A stretch of DNA of 12,754 nucleotides from Phycisphaerae bacterium. GTDB taxonomy: Bacteria > Planctomycetota > Phycisphaerae > UBA1845 > UTPLA1. The notes beneath the pieces were generated by a model. That model had not been told where the DNA came from. It saw only the letters and a program-made list of their open reading frames with translations, and searched no databases. The first letter of the stretch is position 1. Every line of letters starts with the position of its first letter. The stretch lies in the NCBI GenBank assembly GCA_016935885.1, contig JAFGQA010000261.1, forward strand, positions 1-12,754, written 5' to 3'. Positions 1 to 6,115 of this stretch are shown one piece after another. The translations under genes and the position numbers were made by a program.

Positions 1-31
1 CTGTGGCACCGGCGTCTCGCCGGTGGTTTTT
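1..31. repeat. Palindromic repeat, hairpin followed by T run
   Basis: The arms CACCGGC (7-13) and GCCGGTG (19-25) form a perfect 7-bp stem with loop gtctc, followed by GTTTTT. The leading TGTGGCACCGGC is the same word as in the element at 10136-10269, so this looks like one copy of a dispersed family. Its hairpin plus T-run shape would also suit a rho-independent terminator for a plus-strand gene lying to the left of the window. Repeat identity is seen directly; a terminator role is inference. Confidence 0.6.
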
Positions 32-216
32 ACGGTCAGGAACGGCGTTTCCGATCCGCTGTTTTCCCTTTTACCACGGGCTGTTAGCTTAACCCGCAAG
101 GAGGTCGTAAGACAGTCAGTGAGCATGAATAATCCGGGATAGCGGCGCGCAGGAAAAACATGACCGATTGTGCCACTTGGCTGTCCTGCCGGCTTGCCGT
201 TTGGCGGATCGACCCT
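32..216. other. Gene-free stretch replacing the rest of the methyltransferase
   Basis: No convincing reading frame is present. Reading on minus, methyltransferase homology stops at about 217 and the following sequence does not resume it in any frame. The stretch holds the word CATGAATAATCCGGGATAG (about 124-142), which reminds me of insertion-sequence ends but which I cannot assign. The simplest reading is that a mobile element or deletion joint lies here. Confidence 0.3.
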
Positions 217-357
217 CTACGTTGGTTCCTTGAACGGCACGTTGTAGTTGAACGGCGGGTGCAGGTAGACCAGGTCCACCGCCGCCGACGGGAGTTGCTC
301 CGGATCGGAGAGAAGCTCCAGGTTGTCGCCATGAAGAAGGAGGTTGCGATCGAACAT
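217..357 (-). pseudogene. N-terminal remnant of a site-specific DNA methyltransferase (N6-adenine/N4-cytosine type)
   Basis: This 46-codon frame starts at ATG 357-355 and ends at TAG 219-217. Its protein reads from LLLHGDNLELL into VDLVYLHPPFNYNVPFKEPT. That matches the start of the family with 'YGDNLDVL...VDLVYLDPPFNSNxxYNVLFKE', in which DPPF is the catalytic motif IV. Here the Asp is His (residue 33, HPPF), and the several hundred residues that should follow are missing, so it cannot be active. The ATG overlaps the stop codon of the upstream exporter gene (TGATG), so it may still be translated by coupling. Assignment to the family is confident; calling it a pseudogene follows from the truncation. 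Confidence 0.75.
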
Positions 358-2294
358 CAGTGTACGATTCCATCACGGGAGGCCTTGCTTGTGGTCTTCA
401 CCGCCAGGAACCGCACAGTCATCTGCAAGTCAATCGGCAGCGGCGCCGTGCCGGGGGCGAGCTCGATGATCACCTCGCGGACCTTCGTGTCCCGCTGCTC
501 GGTGGTTCGCTGTGTGCGAATGGTCTTACGCCCCATCAGCGGCTCGAGGTGAACCACGCGACCCGTGAACTCGCGGTCACCGAATGCCGTCGCCACGGCG
601 ACGATGGGCTGGCCGACGTGGACGCGCTGAATGTCCGCCTCGTCCACCTCCGCGCGAAGACGGACGTCGTCAAGATTGCCCAGGCTGAGGATCGGAACGG
701 GCGACTCGGGATCGACGACCTCCCCAGGCTCCAGATGCCGGTATATCACGTGGCCGTCCAACGGGCTGACGATCGTCCGCAGCGTCAACTCGGCCTCGGC
801 CATGCGCAACGCCGCCTCGGCCTGCTCGACACGCGCCTCGGCAACGCGGACTTCCTCGGGGATCGGCCCGGCTTCGGACATGGCATGGGTCTGGCGAGCT
901 TCTTCCAGGGCCGCGGCTGCCAGGCGCTTCTCCTCGATGGCCGTGTTCAGCTCGGCCTCCGGTGCGGCGTGGCGATCGAACAGCGTCTGGATACGCCTCA
1001 GTTCGCGCTCGGCGCGATCCAGGCGGGCCTGGGCGCGATCGACGCCCGCCTTGGCCTTCGCCCGTATCTCGGGGCGGTCCCACGCCTTAAGCTGAGCCAG
1101 GTTTGCCTCGGCGAGTTGCAGATCAGTTCGGCGTATGTCTACGTGTGCCTTCGGCGTGGCATCGTCGAGCAGGACCAACGCCTCGCCCTTGCGGATGCGG
1201 TCGCCCGCCCGCTTGAGGATGGCCTTGATCCTCCCCTGCCGCTCGCAGCGCAGGGCCACCAACTGTGTGCCCGGCTCGACAACGGCCGGGGCGGCGGCGA
1301 CGTATGGGCTGGCCGGCCTTGCGACAGTGGCGACCTGTGTTTCTGTCGAGTCCGTCAACGCGGGCAGCACATACCGGTGTGCGATCACGCCGCCAAGCAC
1401 CAGAAGCACGATGAAACACAGCCACACGCCCAGGCGCGCACCGCGGTGGCGGTCGCGTGTCGCCCGCTCGCTGGCGCGGCCGCTTGAAGATGTGCGGGCT
1501 GAAGCCCGCCGCTGCTCCGCGATGCCGGAGGGAACTGGTGGTTGCGACGCCGCGCGGGCTGAGGCCCGTGGTTCTTCTTTCATGTCGTGCGCGTCATTCA
1601 TGTGCCCGTCTTTCCGGCGGTGATCGCTGGAGATCTGGCCGTTGAGCAAACCCACGATTCTATCGGCGAACGGTTCCAGACGGGAGTCGTGCGAGACCAT
1701 GACGACCGCCCGACCTTCCTGACTGGCAAGGTCCGCCAAGCACCTGGCGACTTCCTGCGCGTTGGCCCAGTCGAGATTGGCCGTCGGTTCGTCGGCGAGG
1801 ACCAGGCGACCTGGACACGCCAGCGCCCGGGCGATGGCGATCCGCTGCTTCTCGCCGCCGCTCAGTTCGCCCGGCCGGTCGCGCGCCCGCTGCGCCAAGC
1901 CAAACCGGTCCAGGCATTCCATAACCGGCGTGACCCGTCGCGAGCCGGCGGTGAGCAAGCCGGCCACGGCGACATTGTCGCCGGCCGTGAGCGCGTCGAG
2001 CAAGTTATAGCCCTGGAAGATCAACGCGACGTTGTCGGCCCGCTCGTCGGGCAACCGAGATTCGGGCAAGCCGTCCATACGTCGGCCGTCGATCCGAATC
2101 TCGCCTTCGTCGGGCCGTTGCAGCAGGCCGAGGATGTGCAGCAACGTGGTCTTGCCGCTGCCCGATGGGCCTTCGATCAGTGTCAACTCGCCGGCATGGA
2201 TCTCGATGTCGACATCCTGCAACGCGCGGACCATCGCCGTGCCGCGCCCGAACGACTTCGATACACCCTTCAGTCGAGCAACCGGCGTGGTCAT
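357..2294 (-). CDS. ABC exporter ATPase (LolD/MacB/DevA type) fused to HlyD/MacA-type periplasmic adaptor
   Basis: One uninterrupted 645-residue frame. Residues 1-231 are a complete ABC ATPase: Walker A GPSGSGKT (42-49), Q-loop Gln94, signature LSGGE (144-148), Walker B LVLADEP (164-170), NLD D-loop (173-175) and switch His202. Met232 begins an adaptor: a low-complexity basic stretch (242-287), one membrane segment (about 288-305), a barrel-sandwich/lipoyl-like half (GRIKAILKRAGDRIRKGE), a coiled-coil hairpin rich in Ala/Glu/Arg (about 365-475), the second half (TIVSPLDGHVI) and a beta-barrel domain. The ATPase should power the permease at 2291-3424, and the adaptor should link it to an outer-membrane channel not encoded here. 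In MacAB and DevBCA these parts are separate proteins. The start at 2294 overlaps the permease stop by ATGA; 168 codons of open frame further upstream lie antisense to nothing but inside the permease gene in another frame and were discarded. Met232 (1601) has a modest GGAAAG nine bases upstream and could be an independent start, giving a 414-residue adaptor. Confidence 0.9.
   Translation of the reverse strand: MTTPVARLKGVSKSFGRGTAMVRALQDVDIEIHAGELTLIEGPSGSGKTTLLHILGLLQRPDEGEIRIDGRRMDGLPESRLPDERADNVALIFQGYNLLDALTAGDNVAVAGLLTAGSRRVTPVMECLDRFGLAQRARDRPGELSGGEKQRIAIARALACPGRLVLADEPTANLDWANAQEVARCLADLASQEGRAVVMVSHDSRLEPFADRIVGLLNGQISSDHRRKDGHMNDAHDMKEEPRASARAASQPPVPSGIAEQRRASARTSSSGRASERATRDRHRGARLGVWLCFIVLLVLGGVIAHRYVLPALTDSTETQVATVARPASPYVAAAPAVVEPGTQLVALRCERQGRIKAILKRAGDRIRKGEALVLLDDATPKAHVDIRRTDLQLAEANLAQLKAWDRPEIRAKAKAGVDRAQARLDRAERELRRIQTLFDRHAAPEAELNTAIEEKRLAAAALEEARQTHAMSEAGPIPEEVRVAEARVEQAEAALRMAEAELTLRTIVSPLDGHVIYRHLEPGEVVDPESPVPILSLGNLDDVRLRAEVDEADIQRVHVGQPIVAVATAFGDREFTGRVVHLEPLMGRKTIRTQRTTEQRDTKVREVIIELAPGTAPLPIDLQMTVRFLAVKTTSKASRDGIVH
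1494..1569. repeat. Pair of palindromic repeats inside the fusion gene
   Basis: GCGGGCTGAAGCCCGC (1494-1509) is a perfect 7-bp stem. About 60 bases on, CGGGCTGAGGCCCG (1555-1568) is a near copy with one mismatch. Words of this form are typical intergenic repeats in planctomycetes. Here they sit in frame and encode the two RASAR motifs (residues 243-247 and 263-267) in the linker between ATPase and adaptor. Confidence 0.7.
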
Positions 2295-3424
2295 CGGAAC
2301 ACCTCCGCCGGCGCCAGCCGGAAGACACGCCAGGCCGCGGTCAAGCTCGAAGTCACGCACATCAGCAGCGTCAGCGGCAGCAGGACCACGAACAACGCCG
2401 GCGGCATCAGCATCGTCACCGCCGTGCCGCCGGTGCCGGCAAACTGTGCGATCAGCAGGCTGACCGCGCACCCGAGGACGTAACCGAGCAGTGCCACGAT
2501 GACGCCCTGCGCGACGATCGTGCCCGCCACGAAGCGATTGCGAAAGCCGAGCGCCTTGAGCGTACCGTACTCCCGCAGCTTGACGAGCACGCCGGTCACG
2601 AACGTCTGCCCGACGATGGTCATGCCGACGATCAGCGACAGGGCGGCCATCAGCCCGAGCGAATAGCCCATGCCGGTGCCCATGACCCAATAGTGCCAAC
2701 TCCGGTCGGCGAACTCGGCCTTGGTGAGGACCTCGACGTCCGGGATGCGCTCGGCCAGGGCGTCGCGGACGGCGCGCGTGTCGGCGCCCGGCTCGCACTT
2801 GACCATGACGAATGTCGTGTCGTCGGCATCGACCTTGGCGAAATCGAGGGCCGCCTCATAGGAGCTGAAGGCGTAAGGCGTCGGCGTGAACGATGCCATG
2901 CCAGTGGCATAGCCGGCGACGAAGACCCGGTGACCGTTTATCTCGCCGCGGGCATCGACGGGCAAGGGCTTGCCTGCCTCGCCGAATCGCCAGCGCTCGC
3001 GGCGATCGAGAATGACGGCGCGGCCCTCGGCGGTCTTCATCCTGGCCAGGTCCGTGTCGATGGGCAGCCACTGGTGGTCGGTATCGGTGCCGACGACAAT
3101 GATGGGCTCCTGGCGACCGGAGGGAAACCGCAGGACGCTGAAGCCGACGACCATGCGCCCGGTCCGGGCCACGCCCGGCACGCCGAGGGCCTGGTAGCAC
3201 CGCCTGCCAGGCATGGGCACCGAGAAGTCGGCATTGGAGGCGCGATACGGTACGATCCACAGATCGCCGTCAATCTGTTGGGCCAGCAGCGACGAGTTGC
3301 GCACCGCCCCCAGGAAGATCGATGCCTGCACCGCCATCAGCACGACGGCGAAGATCAACCCGACCAAGGCGGTAACGAACCGCACCCTGTCGCGGTACAG
3401 ATTGCACCAGGCGATCTTCCACAT
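2291..3424 (-). CDS. FtsX/MacB/DevC-type ABC transporter permease
   Basis: This 377-residue protein has the four-helix layout of FtsX-like permeases: a membrane segment at about 16-38, a large periplasmic domain (about 40-250), then segments at about 252-276, 299-325 and 342-364. The motif VKLREYGTLKALGF (281-294) between segments two and three is the cytoplasmic coupling region that docks on the ATPase, and the ending APAEVF is usual for the family. Length agrees with DevC (about 380). Its stop overlaps the ATG of the ATPase-adaptor gene (ATGA), so the two are co-translated. The start at 3424 has AGGA about ten bases upstream. Substrate is unknown: relatives export glycolipids, macrolides, peptides or lipoproteins, and nothing here chooses between them. 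Confidence 0.9.
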   Translation of the reverse strand: MWKIAWCNLYRDRVRFVTALVGLIFAVVLMAVQASIFLGAVRNSSLLAQQIDGDLWIVPYRASNADFSVPMPGRRCYQALGVPGVARTGRMVVGFSVLRFPSGRQEPIIVVGTDTDHQWLPIDTDLARMKTAEGRAVILDRRERWRFGEAGKPLPVDARGEINGHRVFVAGYATGMASFTPTPYAFSSYEAALDFAKVDADDTTFVMVKCEPGADTRAVRDALAERIPDVEVLTKAEFADRSWHYWVMGTGMGYSLGLMAALSLIVGMTIVGQTFVTGVLVKLREYGTLKALGFRNRFVAGTIVAQGVIVALLGYVLGCAVSLLIAQFAGTGGTAVTMLMPPALFVVLLPLTLLMCVTSSLTAAWRVFRLAPAEVFR

Positions 3425-3487
3425 TGGGCCGTGGTCCTACGGCGACGGTTCCGCGTGGCAAATGCTGCGCGCCGGCACGCGGCAATC

Positions 3488-3496
3488 ATTGTATCA
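3488..3496 (-). promoter_or_regulatory. Possible extended -10 promoter for the exporter operon
   Basis: On minus the sequence TGATACAAT combines the extended -10 TG with a TACAAT box about 65 bases before the permease start. No good -35 box lies 17 bases upstream (GGCGAG), which an extended -10 may tolerate. Only sequence similarity supports it. Confidence 0.3.
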
Positions 3497-3542
3497 CTGC
3501 CGAGGCACCGCTCGCCAGGAGAGCAAATCGCCCGCGTGCAAT

Positions 3543-3616
3543 GAGCCCCCGGCCTTGGCCGGGGGGCACCCCCGCTGGTTGTGCGGCTGCCACCCCCAGG
3601 ACGAAACCGGGGGCTC
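3543..3616. repeat. G/C palindromic repeat cluster, possible terminator of the dockerin-like gene
   Basis: GAGCCCCCGG (3543-3552) and CCGGGGGCTC (3607-3616) are a perfect 10-bp inverted repeat. Within it, GCCCCCGGCC-TT-GGCCGGGGG forms a very stable small hairpin. The cluster lies in the 242-base gap between the dockerin-like protein (ending at 3667) and the permease (starting at 3424), so it may end or dampen transcription between them. No T run follows on minus, so it is not a classical intrinsic terminator. Confidence 0.6.
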
Positions 3617-3666
3617 TTCGCGCCGCGCATTGCCAATCGCTACGGCTTTCAGGCCCGCGGAAACGC

Positions 3667-4746
3667 TCAGCCTCCGGCCAGCAGCGAGTTGACGAACGGC
3701 TGGATATCGAGGCCGTTTGAATCGCCGTCACCATCCATATCCGCCCGCGGGACATCGCCGTCTCCGAGAAGGGCCTCGATGAACAACGGAAGATCGTTGA
3801 GATCAACGTCGTCGTCGCAGTCGAGATCACCAGCGAGCAGCGTGTGACTGAACGTCACCTCCAAATACGGCCAGAAGGCATCATCCGGATAATTCGAGCT
3901 GCGGAAATGGGCTGGGCCCCACGCGATGTCTGTGCCTGGGTACTCCTCGAACTCGTTGGCGTCCTTGACAAGAAGGCCCTCGTTGGCACAAGCCTCGTCC
4001 ACCCATTCCCGAACCAGTTCCGTCACGTCCCAGGTCATCCAGTTCTCCGGCGCCGGCACCACCGCGGATGCGGACTCATCTGGCTGGAAGTCACCGCCGC
4101 CGGGCTGATAGGACGGAACGCCGGCAAGATAGCTGTCCCAGTACAGCGGATTCCCCGTGCTGTAATCGTCGCGGGCCCGCCAGGTTGACTCCATCTCCTC
4201 CCACGAGGAGGTGACACGATGAACGGTGTAATCCCGGCCCTCCGGGCTGTCCCAGTGATAATCATAGAAGTATAAGCCCAGCGTCGCGTGGCAGATGTGC
4301 CTGCCATCGAATGGAAACTCGGACAGGCCGAACTGGAGGAGCCCGCGAAAGTTCTTGACGTCCCCCCACAGGGACGCGGCTCGAATCCACACGTCCGTAT
4401 CATCCCCGTTGTTCCCCGTGCACCCCGAACTGCACGAACTGATCCAATTATCTGCATCAGGATTGAAGGTCATGGTATCACCTCCCAGCCGGTTCGGAGA
4501 GAGGGCTGCGACGAAGAAGGCGGGCATGACCAGGAGGGCAGCAGACGCATGCCATCGGCCGGCACGTCGGTTGCCCGGGAAACCTACCGCGCGAGGCAAG
4601 TGGCCACTGCGTTCAAGAGCCCCTGAACTTGCTCGGGGCGTAGCCGCGTGACCCGCGGCAACGTCCTCCCCAATCACGCTCGGAGGCTGTCTCGACCCCA
4701 GCAGTGTGACCTTCCGATGTCGTGTCGGTTGCTTGACAACATTCAT
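3667..4746 (-). CDS. Secreted DNRLRE/CBM96-like protein with C-terminal dockerin-like domain
   Basis: A 359-residue protein. Residues about 67-84 (SAALLVMPAFFVAAL) are the hydrophobic core of an export signal. Residues 92-301 have the look of a DNRLRE/CBM96-type beta domain: an opening with DADNWI, 'LLQFGLSEFP' early, 'TWDVTELVREWV' late, and 'YLEVTF' at the end. These domains are found on secreted, carbohydrate- or surface-associated proteins. Residues 306-357 contain two Asp-rich calcium-loop repeats (GDLDCDDDVDLNDLPLF; ADMDGDGDSNGLDIQPF) as in dockerin type I domains, common on planctomycete surface proteins. The start at 4746 has AAAGGTG upstream at good spacing, yet leaves an unusual 65-residue basic extension before the signal core. 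It follows the pseudopilin by 111 bases on the same strand. Binding target unknown. Confidence 0.8.
   Translation of the reverse strand: MNVVKQPTRHRKVTLLGSRQPPSVIGEDVAAGHAATPRASSGALERSGHLPRAVGFPGNRRAGRWHASAALLVMPAFFVAALSPNRLGGDTMTFNPDADNWISSCSSGCTGNNGDDTDVWIRAASLWGDVKNFRGLLQFGLSEFPFDGRHICHATLGLYFYDYHWDSPEGRDYTVHRVTSSWEEMESTWRARDDYSTGNPLYWDSYLAGVPSYQPGGGDFQPDESASAVVPAPENWMTWDVTELVREWVDEACANEGLLVKDANEFEEYPGTDIAWGPAHFRSSNYPDDAFWPYLEVTFSHTLLAGDLDCDDDVDLNDLPLFIEALLGDGDVPRADMDGDGDSNGLDIQPFVNSLLAGG
4617..4643. repeat. Short palindromic repeat inside the N-terminus of the dockerin-like gene
   Basis: GCCCC (4619-4623) and GGGGC (4635-4639) flank tgaacttgctc. The word resembles an intergenic repeat type and here encodes part of the N-terminal extension (about residues 36-46, TPRASSGALER) of the secreted protein, reminiscent of the repeat-encoded linker at 1494-1569. 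Confidence 0.35.
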
Positions 4747-4857
4747 GACGTTTCACCTTTCTTTGCAATGGACAATGTTCTCCACGAGCCGCCTCACATG
4801 CGGCATCGACAGTCGTCCTGCCCAATCGCGGACTGATCATGGCCAACATAGTGAGCA

Positions 4858-5571
4858 TCACGGCTCATCGAAAATGGGCAGATTGCCCCAAAACGGACGT
4901 TCCCAGGCACGTTCACCCAGCGGCACGTCTTCCAGGCGAATCGAGTCCGCGTGCGCGTCGGCAAAAACCACCGCGCAACGCCGGCCGTGCCGGAAGGCCA
5001 GGTTCTCGTTTACGCAAGGTTGCCAGCCCGCGACGTGAGGGGCGTGCGGATCACCCAGCACATCACAGAAAGTCAAGGCCAGCGTCGGGAACCGTATCTG
5101 ATTCCGCTGCCGTCCCCGCTTCGAACGGCCTCGACGCATCCCAAATGCAGACGTGTTCGCACCGTAACTCGCTGGAAAGCCCTTGAGCGAGCCGTCAGCG
5201 CACCGATCCGGCTGGGCGTCGCTCGGACAAACGAGAATCGAGTTGGCCTGGGGGTCCGGCTTCTGCCCCAGGATCGCGAGGAACGCGGGATTCTGCCACC
5301 AGTTCGGAGGACCGGGTTCTTCGCCGGCGGATTCCGCCGTGGGATACCACGAGGCGTGGTTATCCGTGTACATGTCAAGGCCCAGCCCGATCTCGCGCAG
5401 GTGGCACGCGCACACGGTACGCTGCCCGCTCTCGCGCACACTGCTCAGAGCCGGAAGCACGATCGCAAGCAGCAGCCCGAGAATGCCGAGGACAGCCAAC
5501 AATTCGATCAGCGTGAATCCCGTGAGACCGTAACGACGCGTCACATCAACAGGCAATCGCCAAAGAGCCAT
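4858..5571 (-). CDS. Prepilin-type (type II secretion-like) pseudopilin with planctomycete C-terminal head
   Basis: A 237-residue protein. Residues 16-40 (LTGFTLIELLAVLGILGLLLAIVLP) carry the prepilin peptidase site: Gly18/Phe19 at the cleavage point, Glu23 at mature position five, then the hydrophobic helix. The head domain ends in an RHGRRCAVVFADAHADSI stretch (194-211), like the 'RHxGxxNVLFADGH' ending of the abundant planctomycete pseudopilins, where function is mostly unknown. Cys residues (54, 56, 115, 124, 169, 186) could form disulfides outside the membrane. The start at 5571 has GAGG seven bases upstream. It is first of the minus-strand run with the dockerin-like protein and exporter. 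It probably needs a prepilin peptidase encoded elsewhere. Confidence 0.88.
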   Translation of the reverse strand: MALWRLPVDVTRRYGLTGFTLIELLAVLGILGLLLAIVLPALSSVRESGQRTVCACHLREIGLGLDMYTDNHASWYPTAESAGEEPGPPNWWQNPAFLAILGQKPDPQANSILVCPSDAQPDRCADGSLKGFPASYGANTSAFGMRRGRSKRGRQRNQIRFPTLALTFCDVLGDPHAPHVAGWQPCVNENLAFRHGRRCAVVFADAHADSIRLEDVPLGERAWERPFWGNLPIFDEP

Positions 5572-5580
5572 TTTGTTTCC

Positions 5581-5958
5581 TCACTTCGATTCCTTGTTTG
5601 TTCGAAAGGGCAGTCCATCAGCGATGAGCTCGCCTGAGCAGGCTCTGGCGATAGACTCGTCGCTTGGCCGCCAAAACATGCCGGGCTTCCCCTCCGCTCG
5701 ATCCGCCGGCGTCCGCGAGTCAAGCACGAAGACAATTGTCGAAATAGCGATGGTGTTCTCCATCAGCGTACTCGTTTCAGTTCCTCGTGTTCCCTGGGAT
5801 CGCATCGTTTCCCTACGGGGCCAGCGATCGACGTTGCCGCGGGCAGGATTGCCGGCGCTGGCGCGAAGGCTACCGTGCAGACGCCCTGCGCCAGCCGACC
5901 GCCGGCCGAGATAGAGACTCATTCTCAGTTGCTGGCCCCAGTATGACATCCGCTGCAC
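5581..5958 (-). CDS. Hypothetical small ORF upstream of the pseudopilin
   Basis: The open frame is up to 125 residues and ends nine bases before the pseudopilin ATG; its stop lies in the Shine-Dalgarno region. I do not recognise it. A shorter form from ATG 5764 (60 residues) begins MENTIAISTIVFVLDSRT, mildly hydrophobic. There is no clear ribosome site for either start, and the longer version would run through the palindrome at 5913-5927. It may be a leader or simply chance open frame. Confidence 0.2.
   Translation of the reverse strand: MQRMSYWGQQLRMSLYLGRRSAGAGRLHGSLRASAGNPARGNVDRWPRRETMRSQGTRGTETSTLMENTIAISTIVFVLDSRTPADRAEGKPGMFWRPSDESIARACSGELIADGLPFRTNKESK
5913..5927. promoter_or_regulatory. 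Iron-box-like (Fur-type) palindrome, copy 1
   Basis: AGAGACTCATTCTCA is an imperfect 7-1-7 palindrome (two mismatched pairs) in the same arrangement as Fur boxes. It lies 67 bp centre to centre from a better copy at 5980-5994. Other metal-dependent regulators would also fit; target genes are uncertain, since the nearest downstream minus gene is the pseudopilin 340 bases away. Confidence 0.35.
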
Positions 5959-5979
5959 CCGCGACGCGACGATCGATAT

Positions 5980-5994
5980 TGAGACTCAGTCTCA
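5980..5994. promoter_or_regulatory. Iron-box-like (Fur-type) palindrome, copy 2
   Basis: TGAGACTCAGTCTCA is a perfect 7-1-7 palindrome. On plus it lies just upstream of a TACAAT box (6010-6015), covering where a -35 would be, which is how a repressor box is often placed. There is no recognised plus-strand gene downstream before the convergent glycosylase; on minus it would face the pseudopilin. Confidence 0.4.
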
Positions 5995-6039
5995 GTCGTG
6001 CATCACTTGTACAATGCTCTGAAGAGACTGTCAACGACA

Positions 6040-6063
6040 AAGCCCGCCTTTTGCGGAGGGCAT
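6040..6063. terminator. Weak hairpin downstream of the glycosylase gene
   Basis: On minus, GCCCTCCGC - AAAAG - GCGGGC can form an imperfect stem, followed by TTTG, about 53 bases after the glycosylase stop. The stem has a bulge and the T run is short, so this is a modest terminator candidate only. Confidence 0.3.
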
Positions 6064-6115
6064 CGTGATCCAGGCAGTCAAGCGCCCAGGCGCAGTCTGG
6101 CCTGCTCACACGACG

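Noticed and set aside
360..1487. 375-codon plus-strand open frame
   Set aside because: It is the antisense of the adaptor/ATPase gene; high GC keeps it open, and no family features are seen.
2295..2798. 168-codon open extension upstream of the ATPase start
   Set aside because: It lies within the permease gene in another frame, is Arg/Gly/Ala-rich without domains, and the ATGA overlap at 2294 gives the natural start.
2165..3544. 459-codon plus-strand open frame
   Set aside because: Antisense to the permease and ATPase genes; His/Arg/Gly-rich composition without domains.
4613..4861. 82-codon minus-strand frame starting on the pseudopilin stop
   Set aside because: The start overlap is tempting, but it runs over the dockerin-like gene in another frame and has no recognisable features.
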